A stretch of DNA of 6,238 nucleotides from Candidatus Altimarinota bacterium (GTDB lineage: Bacteria > Patescibacteriota > Gracilibacteria > UM-FILTER-43-11), in NCBI GenBank assembly GCA_029934675.1, contig JAOZLT010000085.1, positions 1 through 6,238 of the forward strand. The letters are read 5' to 3'. The notes below the pieces were generated by a model. It ran no database searches and had not been told where the DNA came from. It saw nothing but the letters and a program-made list of their open reading frames with translations. Of the stretch, positions 1 to 4,550 are shown one piece after another (within the stretch, counting starts at the first letter, position 1; every line of letters begins with the position of its first letter). Position numbers and translations under genes: made by a program.

Positions 1-101
1 TATTCCTTTGATGCACAAGAACAGGCTGGAATATATGAGCAAAATGCCAAATATAAAAATGAGATTACGAAATGCGAAATCAGAAATGCGAAATTAAAAT
101 T
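1..101 (+). other. End of upstream gene and ribE leader (end point unresolved)
   Basis: This stretch precedes riboflavin synthase and probably holds the last codons of an upstream gene, perhaps another riboflavin gene, but no family can be recognised. Three plus-strand ends are possible. One frame stops with TGA at 9-11. A second runs open to TAA at 95-97, five bases before the ribE start. The third stays open to 144 and would overlap ribE. From about 69 on, the sequence repeats the 'gcgaaat' type of filler seen also at 1557-1690, which favours the earliest stop. No promoter, FMN riboswitch or Shine-Dalgarno site is visible here, so ribE is probably transcribed from further left. Confidence 0.3.
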
Positions 102-674
102 ATGTTCACAGGTATTATCGAAACCATTGGCAAAATTACAAAACTGACGGACGGTCAGATAGTTGTTGAGTGCGCGGATGTTGTCGGTAAACTGAAAAAA
201 GGAAGTAGTATCTCAGTCGATGGAGTTTGTTTAACTGCGGTTGAACTGACGGAGAATTCATTCATTGCTGACTTTATGCCGGAAACTTCGAGCAAGACTT
301 TAATCGGTAACTATAAAACTGATTCACTTGTAAACTTAGAACTGCCAATGCCTGCTGATGGGCGGTTTGAGGGACATATTGTTACCGGACATGTGGAAGG
401 AATGGGTGAAGTGAGAGATGTTAAGGAAGATGGTAATGCATATTTGCTGGCAATCCGAATACCAAACAACCTTACCAAATATGTTGTATCTAAGGGCAGT
501 ATTACTATCAATGGTATCAGTCTGACAGTTGTTGGTGTTCAGGATAACCAGTTTACTGTGAGTATAATCCCACATACTTGGAGTATAACTAATTTGCATT
601 TACTGAATGTTGGAGATAAAATAAATTTGGAAACGGATATTTTAGCGAAACATGTGGAAAAACTTCTTTCCTAG
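102..674 (+). CDS. ribE: Riboflavin synthase, alpha subunit
   Basis: This enzyme performs the last step of riboflavin synthesis, the dismutation of two 6,7-dimethyl-8-ribityllumazine molecules into riboflavin and a pyrimidinedione, in the cytoplasm. The protein has the family's two similar barrel halves. The first starts with the hallmark MFTGII and contains SVDGVCLTAV (residues 38-47). The second contains GHIVTGHVEG (91-100) and TINGISLTVV (135-144). The C-terminal helix DILAKHVEKLL closes the protein. At 190 residues it is a little shorter than the usual 200-215. The start is set at the ATG of MFTG (102). The in-frame ATG at 72 would add ten residues encoded by the 'gcgaaat' filler, which no family member needs. 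No Shine-Dalgarno site precedes it. ribH follows 45 bp downstream and supplies its substrate. The family assignment is secure. Confidence 0.97.
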   Translation: MFTGIIETIGKITKLTDGQIVVECADVVGKLKKGSSISVDGVCLTAVELTENSFIADFMPETSSKTLIGNYKTDSLVNLELPMPADGRFEGHIVTGHVEGMGEVRDVKEDGNAYLLAIRIPNNLTKYVVSKGSITINGISLTVVGVQDNQFTVSIIPHTWSITNLHLLNVGDKINLETDILAKHVEKLLS

Positions 675-675
675 C

Positions 676-711
676 CTTAAGCTTGGCTTAAGACATAAGA
701 TTTATGACTTA
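676..711 (+). promoter_or_regulatory. Two overlapping inverted repeats between ribE and ribH
   Basis: The ribE-ribH gap holds a perfect 7-bp hairpin (CTTAAGC at 676-682, GCTTAAG at 686-692, loop TTG). It overlaps a second 10-bp inverted repeat with one mismatch (TAAGACATAA at 689-698, TTATGACTTA at 702-711). The two share bases 689-692, so they cannot both form fully. There is no T-run, so this is not a standard terminator. It might be an RNA processing or stability element, or AT-rich filler. Confidence 0.3.
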
Positions 712-719
712 AAACTTAT

Positions 720-1187
720 ATGAGTTCAATCAAGCAAAACCTTAGGCATGATGTAAAAGCGAAAAAAGGTGCAAAAATCGGCATTGCCTTAAGTTTGTAT
801 AACTCTAAAATTACGAGTGCCTTACTCAAAAGCTGTACTGACGAATTAATAAAACGAGGCGTATCTAAAAAGGATATTAAAGTAATAAAAGTCCCAGGTG
901 CTTTCGAACTGCCATATGCTTGCAAAAAACTAGCAGACACTAAAAAATTTAATGCCATTATCGCACTAGGAGCAATTATTAAAGGGGAAACTCCACATTT
1001 TGATTTTATTGCTTTTGCATGTGCCCAAGGTATAATGGAGGTCGGTTTGGAAAGTAAATTACCTGTAGTCTTCGGTGTTCTGACTACTAATAATTTAAAA
1101 CAAGCCAAAGACCGCATTAAAGGTGGAGGAAAAGGTGACAAGGGTGTAGAATCAGCACTTACTGCCTTACAAATAATCAATTTATAA
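720..1187 (+). CDS. ribH: 6,7-dimethyl-8-ribityllumazine synthase
   Basis: The enzyme condenses 5-amino-6-ribitylamino-uracil with 3,4-dihydroxy-2-butanone 4-phosphate to give the lumazine that RibE uses. Family members assemble as pentamers or 60-mer shells in the cytoplasm. The 155-residue length is normal. Recognisable motifs are VPGAFELP (58-65, with the substrate-stacking Phe62), ALGAIIKGETPHFDF (82-96, catalytic His93), PVVFGVLTTNN (115-125), Arg132 in the phosphate-binding position, and GDKGVESA (139-146). The usual RFN near the N-terminus is replaced by LYN (26-28), a conservative Phe-to-Tyr change at a pyrimidine-contact position. No Shine-Dalgarno site is seen before ATG 720. The gene sits in one transcription direction between ribE and the STAS gene, with no terminator in between. 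A long open frame on the opposite strand is only its shadow. Confidence 0.97.
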   Translation: MSSIKQNLRHDVKAKKGAKIGIALSLYNSKITSALLKSCTDELIKRGVSKKDIKVIKVPGAFELPYACKKLADTKKFNAIIALGAIIKGETPHFDFIAFACAQGIMEVGLESKLPVVFGVLTTNNLKQAKDRIKGGGKGDKGVESALTALQIINL

Positions 1188-1197
1188 ATTATATATC

Positions 1198-1557
1198 ATG
1201 CAAAAATTAGAAATTGTCTTAGAAAAAGTAGAAGATGTTGAAAATGCACATATTGCTCATTTTGAAGGAGCTTTTGACGGTAGTATGAAAGAACCACTTA
1301 AGGAATTAGAAGATTTATTAGAGGATGTTCAACCTAATACCAATCTAATTTTTGATTTTAAGAAACTTGATTATTTGAACAGTTACGCGATAGGGCAATT
1401 AGTCGCATGGCAGAATCACCTACTAAAAAGTCAGGGACAAATTATTATTGCGGCTTTGAATAAAAATGTGGAAGATATTTTGAGTATTCTTGGAATTTCT
1501 AATATGTTTAAGATATTCCCGGATATTGAATCTGCTGTGCAAACACTGAAAGGTTAA
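1198..1557 (+). CDS. STAS-domain protein (anti-sigma factor antagonist-like)
   Basis: The 119-residue protein has the layout of a single STAS domain as in SpoIIAA/RsbV-type antagonists: an N-terminal strand region (IAHFEGAFDG, 19-28), a first helix (KEPLKELEDLLE), the strand NLIFDFKKL, and then the diagnostic loop LDYLNSYAIGQLV (57-69). Ser62 occupies the position phosphorylated by anti-sigma kinases in characterised family members. The last part (IIIAALNKNVEDILSILGISNMFKIF) matches the family's C-terminal strand and helix. The gene starts 10 bp after the ribH stop, which suggests co-transcription, though no link between STAS proteins and riboflavin synthesis is established. No partner kinase gene is in the window. 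The fold call is good; partner and signal are unknown. Confidence 0.85.
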   Translation: MQKLEIVLEKVEDVENAHIAHFEGAFDGSMKEPLKELEDLLEDVQPNTNLIFDFKKLDYLNSYAIGQLVAWQNHLLKSQGQIIIAALNKNVEDILSILGISNMFKIFPDIESAVQTLKG

Positions 1558-1690
1558 ATCCGAAATCCGAATATCGAAATCCGAAACAAGCACGAGACTC
1601 GAATGTTTAAAAACCGAAACATTATTTTTTAGTAATTCATATTTCGTGCTTAGAATTTACTTCGAGTTTCGATATTCGGATTTCGAATTT
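1557..1690. repeat. 134-bp imperfect palindrome of 'cgaaatccgaatatcg' type
   Basis: The whole gap between the convergent STAS gene and the minus-strand gene at 1691 folds on itself. The outer arms (1557-1588 and 1659-1690) are about 32 nt long with only a few mismatches and share the core CGAAATCCGAATATCGAAA. A middle arm pairs AAGCACGA (1588-1595) with TCGTGCTT (1644-1651). An inner hairpin pairs AATGTTT (1602-1608) with AAACATT (1617-1623), followed by six Ts at 1625-1630. It could stop transcription from both sides or be a small palindromic repeat of the genome. The filler before ribE (about 69-95) carries related words. Confidence 0.75.
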
Positions 1691-2362
1691 TCAGCGAAGA
1701 TGTTTTTGTTCTTTCACCAACTCCTCCAAATTCTTCACTACCTCCACAAACACCCCCTGCATAAAGTCGCGGAGGTTCTGAAATTCGATTGTAATGTCGT
1801 ATTTGAGTAAAAAGTTACGAAGGATAAATGCAGAAAGCTGGATTACTACCATAGAAAGCTCACGCTGAGGGCCAGGAATTACTATGGTTTCTAAAACTCG
1901 GTGTGGTTTTTTTGCTGATACTTGTGAGATATTTGCCACCCATTTATCTATTGTCTTTTTGTGATGAGGGGATAGAGATTCGAAATTCGCCTGCTGATGT
2001 ACAACCATAGCTACTTCCTCACTCTTATTCGATTTACCTGCTTCTAATAATCCTTTAACCTCTTCCTGAGATTTTTTATCGATGAGAGATAGGATTGCGA
2101 TTATCAGTTCGGATGGAATATTTTGAGCAACTGTTCGTGAGATAAGTAAAAATAAATCTGTATTTTCAGGTTGGCTCAAAAACTGGACAATTATTGCAGC
2201 AAGACCATTATCATTTGCCTTAGCCTGTCCTTCTTCTTTTTGAAGTTGTGCTAAAGCCTGTTGAGTCTTGCGCATCTCTTCATTAAACTGTTCATCGCTC
2301 ATCTCCTTTTTTTCGGAGGGGGCTGGGCCACTAAATAAATCGATATCACCTTGTTCACTCAT
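1691..2362 (-). CDS. Hypothetical helical protein, 223 residues
   Basis: I do not recognise this protein. Residues 1-50 are polar, acidic and low in complexity, with a predicted helix rich in Q, E and K (EQFNEEMRKTQQALAQL region). They are probably disordered or coiled coil. Residues 53-94 form hydrophobic, apparently soluble helices (AAIIVQFLSQ, LFLLISRTVA, ELIIAILSLI). A polar linker follows (about 95-150), then a second helical domain (165-218) with VVIQLSAFILRNFLLKY and a charged C-terminal helix. No signal peptide, clear membrane span or catalytic motif is seen, so a scaffold or protein-binding role is possible but unproven. It ends with TGA directly at the palindrome. The gene has no Shine-Dalgarno site. 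A weak promoter candidate, TATAAT on the minus strand at 2402-2407, lies 39 bp before the ATG. Confidence 0.8.
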   Translation of the reverse strand: MSEQGDIDLFSGPAPSEKKEMSDEQFNEEMRKTQQALAQLQKEEGQAKANDNGLAAIIVQFLSQPENTDLFLLISRTVAQNIPSELIIAILSLIDKKSQEEVKGLLEAGKSNKSEEVAMVVHQQANFESLSPHHKKTIDKWVANISQVSAKKPHRVLETIVIPGPQRELSMVVIQLSAFILRNFLLKYDITIEFQNLRDFMQGVFVEVVKNLEELVKEQKHLR

Positions 2363-2373
2363 ATTTTTATTAG

Positions 2374-2464
2374 AAGATTATAAACGTTCGCTTTGCTTAC
2401 TATTATAAGATTATGAAAGATTAATTTCTTGTACTTGAGATAACCTTTTTAATTTTCTAATCTT
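2374..2464. repeat. AT-rich intergenic repeat, copy A
   Basis: This block shares two exact words, in the same order, with copy B at 4001-4053: AAGATTATAAACG (here 2374-2386) and TTTTAATTTTCTAATCTT (here 2447-2464). Between them lies a longer, related AT-rich stretch that also starts with a TTCGCT word. The ends are complementary (AAGATTA against TAATCTT), so each copy can fold into a long AT-rich hairpin. The rest of the gap (2363-2534) holds only the terminator described separately. Confidence 0.55.
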
Positions 2465-2475
2465 TTAATCTTTTT

Positions 2476-2508
2476 AATTAAAAAGCATGCCTATATTAAC
2501 ACGCTTTT
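2476..2508 (-). terminator. Likely intrinsic terminator of rpmA (left copy)
   Basis: Read on the minus strand, a 9-bp stem forms between AAAAGCGTG (2508-2500) and CATGCTTTT (2489-2481), with one G-T pair and a 10-nt loop. Its 3' arm runs into five Ts and then AATT. It begins 27 nt after the rpmA stop codon. The stem is AT-rich at its base, so efficiency is uncertain. The other rpmA copy has no such element. Confidence 0.55.
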
Positions 2509-2531
2509 AAACATAAAATAAACCCTAGAGA

Positions 2532-2816
2532 AGTTTAAGCCGTCACAATATTTACTAACTTGTCTTTAAAAATCCTTCCATCAAATTTCTTCATGCGTTT
2601 TTCGGTGAACTTAACAACGCCATTTTTAAGAGCGAATAGAGTGAAATCTTTACCTATACCAACATTTTCACCTGCATGAAATTTTGTACCTTTTTGACGA
2701 ACAAGAATATTGCCAGCTTTTACTGTCTGCCCAGCATATAGCTTAACGCCTAAGCGCTTTGCTTTTGAATCACGACCGTTCTTTGTTGATCCACCTGCTT
2801 TTTTATGTGACATGTT
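2532..2816 (-). repeat. 285-bp perfect direct repeat, left copy (contains rpmA)
   Basis: Bases 2532-2816 are identical to 3647-3931, with no substitution or gap when read base by base. The block covers the whole rpmA reading frame plus 3 bp on each side. At the left edge the flanks differ at once (A against T). At the right edge one mismatch (T2817 against G3932) is followed by four matching bases, and then similarity ends. Confidence 0.95.
2535..2813 (-). CDS. rpmA: Ribosomal protein L27, copy 1
   Basis: L27 (bL27) belongs to the large ribosomal subunit, and its N-terminal tail reaches toward the peptidyl-transferase centre. The 92-residue protein is full length and starts with the hallmark SHKKAGGSTKNGRDS (2-16). 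RLGVK, the GQTVKAGNILVRQ strand and GTKFHAGENVGIGKD follow. The start lacks the cleaved leader seen in Firmicutes L27. The protein is identical to copy 2 at 3650-3928, and the DNA is identical too. Its ATG lies 2 bp after the stop of the membrane-protein gene at 2816, so it has no promoter of its own and would be read from that gene's promoter. L27 is normally next to rplU (L21), which is absent here. No Shine-Dalgarno site is seen. Confidence 0.97.
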   Translation of the reverse strand: MSHKKAGGSTKNGRDSKAKRLGVKLYAGQTVKAGNILVRQKGTKFHAGENVGIGKDFTLFALKNGVVKFTEKRMKKFDGRIFKDKLVNIVTA

Positions 2817-3385
2817 TACTTAAAATTATCGGTGAATTGAATTGTTTTAATAATTTCTTCAAAGTTTTTTAATGAATCCTCATCACCACATACTTCAATA
2901 AAATTTATGTTAAAGTTTTCGCCTATAACGATAGAGCCCCATATACCACTACAATACTCACCATAGGCATATTCCACAATTTCCAGCCCGTTAATGTGTC
3001 TTAAGCGAGGTTCAATATATTTATACTCCTCATTTTTTAATTCTTTTAATAATAGCTTCGCATCTTTAGAATCTTCAAATCTAAACCATCCTGTACGCTC
3101 AAATGCACCCATATTATCCATGTCAATATATTGACCATAGCGTACATTACCATCATTTTCCTCATAGGGTTCTGTTTTTTTATCTAAGAACTTCCAATCT
3201 CCATTGTAAGGTAATATCATTGAAATTCTTTTGTCTGGGTTTGAATATTCTACAGTTGTGTTAGTATCAGAAATTGCAATTTTGTCGATTATTTCCCTAT
3301 AACCATAAAATGCAAATATGCTTACAACGATTACAATAATTGCAAAAAGTATGACTAATTTAAAATATGTAAGTAAATTTTTCAT
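2816..3385 (-). CDS. Membrane-anchored protein with extracytoplasmic domain
   Basis: The family is not recognised. The 189-residue protein starts with a short charged segment (MKNLLTYFK) and one strong membrane span or uncleaved signal anchor (about 10-29, LVILFAIIVIVVSIFAFYGY). A polar domain of about 160 residues follows and should lie outside the membrane. That domain has mixed strands and helices: ISMILPYNGDWKF (54-66), aromatic-rich GAFERTGWFRF (93-103), and a C-terminal helix NFEEIIKTIQF. This layout recalls small PsbP/Mog1-like secreted domains, but that is only a resemblance. Two cysteines (145, 166) could form a disulfide. The gene lies between the two rpmA copies, directly upstream of copy 1, with its stop codon at the edge of the duplicated block. 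It has its own promoter candidate. Confidence 0.8.
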   Translation of the reverse strand: MKNLLTYFKLVILFAIIVIVVSIFAFYGYREIIDKIAISDTNTTVEYSNPDKRISMILPYNGDWKFLDKKTEPYEENDGNVRYGQYIDMDNMGAFERTGWFRFEDSKDAKLLLKELKNEEYKYIEPRLRHINGLEIVEYAYGEYCSGIWGSIVIGENFNINFIEVCGDEDSLKNFEEIIKTIQFTDNFK

Positions 3386-3407
3386 AAAATGAATTAGAGT
3401 GTTTCAT

Positions 3408-3413
3408 ATTGTA
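3408..3413 (-). promoter_or_regulatory. Candidate -10 box for the membrane-protein gene
   Basis: On the minus strand TACAAT (5 of 6 to consensus) lies 22 bp before the ATG at 3385. The same distance is seen for the strong promoter at 4095-4100. The -35 region is weak (TTAAGC at a 17-bp spacing). This promoter would also serve rpmA copy 1. Confidence 0.4.
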
Positions 3414-3475
3414 GCATAAAGTGAGTAAAAGCTTAAATAGTCCAAAGCCATTAGTCTATTCTAAAATAAAGTCGA

Positions 3476-3530
3476 CCACCTGAGTGTTAAGATGAAAAGT
3501 GACAAAAACTTACATCCTTAACCCAAGTGG
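3476..3530. repeat. Inverted repeat inside the IS relic
   Basis: CCACCTGAGTGTTAAGATG (3476-3494) is largely complementary to CATCCTTAACCCAAGTGG (3513-3530), with an 18-nt loop. On the minus strand the second arm is followed by a T-rich stretch (TTTATTTT, 3462-3469), so it might stop transcripts coming out of rpmA copy 2. Hairpins near the left end of insertion sequences that block read-in expression are known, which offers another reading. Confidence 0.6.
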
Positions 3531-3619
3531 CCTATGCAATACAGGAAAAACTTAATAACAGACCGAGAAAATACCTCGGACACATGACTCCAAATGAATA
3601 TTTTAACTCTTTGGTATAA
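3503..3619 (+). pseudogene. IS30-family transposase, C-terminal remnant
   Basis: The 38-codon frame, bounded by TGA at 3500-3502 and TAA at 3617-3619, translates into a recognisable IS30 transposase tail. An LTSLTQ segment leads into IQEKLNNRPRKYLGHMTP (residues 14-31), then NEYF. The LNNRPRK.LG..TP.E.F pattern is diagnostic for this family's C-terminus. All catalytic DDE residues lie upstream in intact enzymes and are missing here, as are the N-terminal DNA-binding domains. It runs opposite to rpmA and the membrane-protein gene. It is not expected to make a functional product. Confidence 0.85.
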
Positions 3620-3646
3620 GAGTGTCTAGATTTGGGATAGAATTTT

Positions 3647-3931
3647 AGTTTAAGCCGTCACAATATTTACTAACTTGTCTTTAAAAATCCTTCCATCAAA
3701 TTTCTTCATGCGTTTTTCGGTGAACTTAACAACGCCATTTTTAAGAGCGAATAGAGTGAAATCTTTACCTATACCAACATTTTCACCTGCATGAAATTTT
3801 GTACCTTTTTGACGAACAAGAATATTGCCAGCTTTTACTGTCTGCCCAGCATATAGCTTAACGCCTAAGCGCTTTGCTTTTGAATCACGACCGTTCTTTG
3901 TTGATCCACCTGCTTTTTTATGTGACATGTT
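3647..3931 (-). repeat. 285-bp perfect direct repeat, right copy (contains rpmA)
   Basis: This block is identical at every base to 2532-2816. The two copies start 1115 bp apart in the same orientation. The left edge lies 3 bp from the proposed right end of the IS30 relic (3643). Confidence 0.95.
3650..3928 (-). CDS. rpmA: Ribosomal protein L27, copy 2
   Basis: This is a full-length bL27 of 92 residues, identical in protein and DNA sequence to copy 1 (2535-2813). This copy keeps a convincing promoter (3954-3982), so it is probably the one with the ancestral upstream region. Downstream it runs straight into the IS30 relic, and no clear terminator of its own is seen. The likely original terminator sits beyond copy 1. 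No Shine-Dalgarno site lies before the ATG, and the expected leader is only about 20 nt. rplU and obg, the usual neighbours of rpmA, are absent. Confidence 0.97.
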   Translation of the reverse strand: MSHKKAGGSTKNGRDSKAKRLGVKLYAGQTVKAGNILVRQKGTKFHAGENVGIGKDFTLFALKNGVVKFTEKRMKKFDGRIFKDKLVNIVTA

Positions 3932-3953
3932 GACTTGGTTACTTAGTGCAAAG

Positions 3954-3982
3954 ATTTTACATACTTTTACTATTTATTGCAA
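3954..3982 (-). promoter_or_regulatory. Sigma-70-type promoter of rpmA copy 2
   Basis: On the minus strand the -35 box is TTGCAA (3982-3977, 4 of 6) and the -10 box TAAAAT (3959-3954, 5 of 6). The spacer is 17 bp. The -10 box ends 25 bp before the rpmA ATG. The sequence upstream of copy 1 does not contain it. Confidence 0.6.
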
Positions 3983-4000
3983 GCTATTTTATAAATTATA

Positions 4001-4053
4001 AAGATTATAAACGCTTCGCTATTACAAGATTAATCTTTTAATTTTCTAATCTT
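4001..4053. repeat. AT-rich intergenic repeat, copy B
   Basis: This copy carries the same two words as copy A at 2374-2464: AAGATTATAAACG (4001-4013) and TTTTAATTTTCTAATCTT (4036-4053). They lie much closer together, so one copy has an insertion or the other a deletion. It also holds the perfect 12-bp palindrome AAGATTAATCTT (4026-4037). It lies between the divergent promoters of rpmA copy 2 and the gene at 4123. Confidence 0.55.
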
Positions 4054-4071
4054 CTAATTTTGTAATATGAT

Positions 4072-4100
4072 TTGCTTTTCATTCCAAATAATGCTATAAT
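4072..4100 (+). promoter_or_regulatory. Extended -10 promoter of the 4123-5096 operon
   Basis: A perfect TATAAT (4095-4100) is preceded by the extended -10 element TGC (4092-4094). The -35 candidate is TTGCTT (4072-4077), with a 17-bp spacer. The start codon follows 22 bp after the -10 box. This is the best promoter in the window. Confidence 0.75.
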
Positions 4101-4122
4101 AGTACGATAACTTAGAATTCAG

Positions 4123-4473
4123 ATGGCAAAAGATATGACATTACAGGAAGATGAAGATAAACTTAATGATCTATATGATCAGACTATCGATTATCATCAT
4201 AATTATCTTGAACGCCTACATGCAGCTTTCAATAAAAAGTGTGAGGAAATAGGAACTAGTGCTAAAAAAAAGTTAGATAAAATCGATGAAAGCGATGAAG
4301 AAGCCAAAACTGCGATACTAACTGAAGAACAAGAGCTACTAGATAAAACACTTTCTGAGCTAAAATATGCGATTAACAAAAGTAACGCAAATGCCAGAAA
4401 AAAATTGGAAGAAATTCAGAATAAGCTTGAAGCAAACACGATTAATCTGGAAGACGAACTAGCCAATATGTAA
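4123..4473 (+). CDS. Small acidic coiled-coil protein
   Basis: The protein is not recognised as a named family. It has 116 residues, is almost entirely charged and helical, and has no glycine- or proline-rich turns and no signal peptide or membrane span. I count 28 acidic and 17 basic residues, a net charge near -11. Leucines and isoleucines recur at heptad-like spacing from about 46 to 112, so it is probably a long coiled coil that forms dimers or binds a partner. A single Cys (40) is present. The start at ATG 4123 fits the strong promoter, with a leader of about 16 nt and no Shine-Dalgarno site. It is the first gene of an operon with the very basic protein at 4551. Their opposite charges suggest, but do not show, that they bind each other. 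Confidence 0.75.
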   Translation: MAKDMTLQEDEDKLNDLYDQTIDYHHNYLERLHAAFNKKCEEIGTSAKKKLDKIDESDEEAKTAILTEEQELLDKTLSELKYAINKSNANARKKLEEIQNKLEANTINLEDELANM

Positions 4474-4487
4474 ACTTATAAATTCAA

Positions 4488-4513
4488 TTCACCTTCGCTT
4501 AAGCTACGGTGGA
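4488..4513. repeat. Palindromic element in the operon gap
   Basis: The 77-bp gap between the two operon genes holds a symmetrical hairpin. TTCACC (4488-4493) pairs with GGTGGA (4508-4513, one G-T pair) around the perfect palindrome GCTTAAGC (4497-4504). Similar 'ccttcgct-aagct' palindromes are, as I recall, common between genes in CPR genomes. It has no T-run and is probably not a terminator. Confidence 0.45.
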
Positions 4514-4550
4514 CGAAAAATAAAAATAAATACTTAATAACTTAAAAATC

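Larger units (their letters stand above)
3458..3643 (+). mobile_element. Degraded, internally deleted IS30-family insertion sequence
   Basis: A short relic lies between the membrane-protein gene and rpmA copy 2. Its body contains the C-terminal end of an IS30-type transposase (3503-3619). Its edges resemble imperfect terminal inverted repeats: ATTCTA at 3458-3463 against TAGAAT at 3638-3643, with patchy further matches (GAC/GTC and CAC/GTG words). The ATG at 3492 may be the remnant of the original transposase start, with most of the gene then lost. At about 186 bp it is far below the usual 1-1.2 kb and cannot encode an enzyme. The element ends are a proposal; the transposase remnant is the firm part. 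Confidence 0.6.

Noticed and set aside
72..101. Earlier in-frame ATG for riboflavin synthase
   Set aside because: It adds ten residues encoded by repeat filler; the family begins with MFTG at 102.
311..599. Two minus-strand open frames inside ribE
   Set aside because: They lie wholly within the secure riboflavin synthase gene and their translations show no domain.
716..1180. 154-codon open frame on the minus strand opposite ribH
   Set aside because: It is the shadow of ribH. Its translation resembles no known protein, while ribH on the plus strand carries every family motif.
3389..3420. Possible second IS end (AGAGTGT word as at 3619-3625)
   Set aside because: Only a 7-bp word and scattered bases match, which is too little in such AT-rich DNA.
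2374..4053. CRISPR-like array from the recurring AT-rich words
   Set aside because: There are only two copies with unequal spacing, no regular repeats and spacers, and no cas genes.
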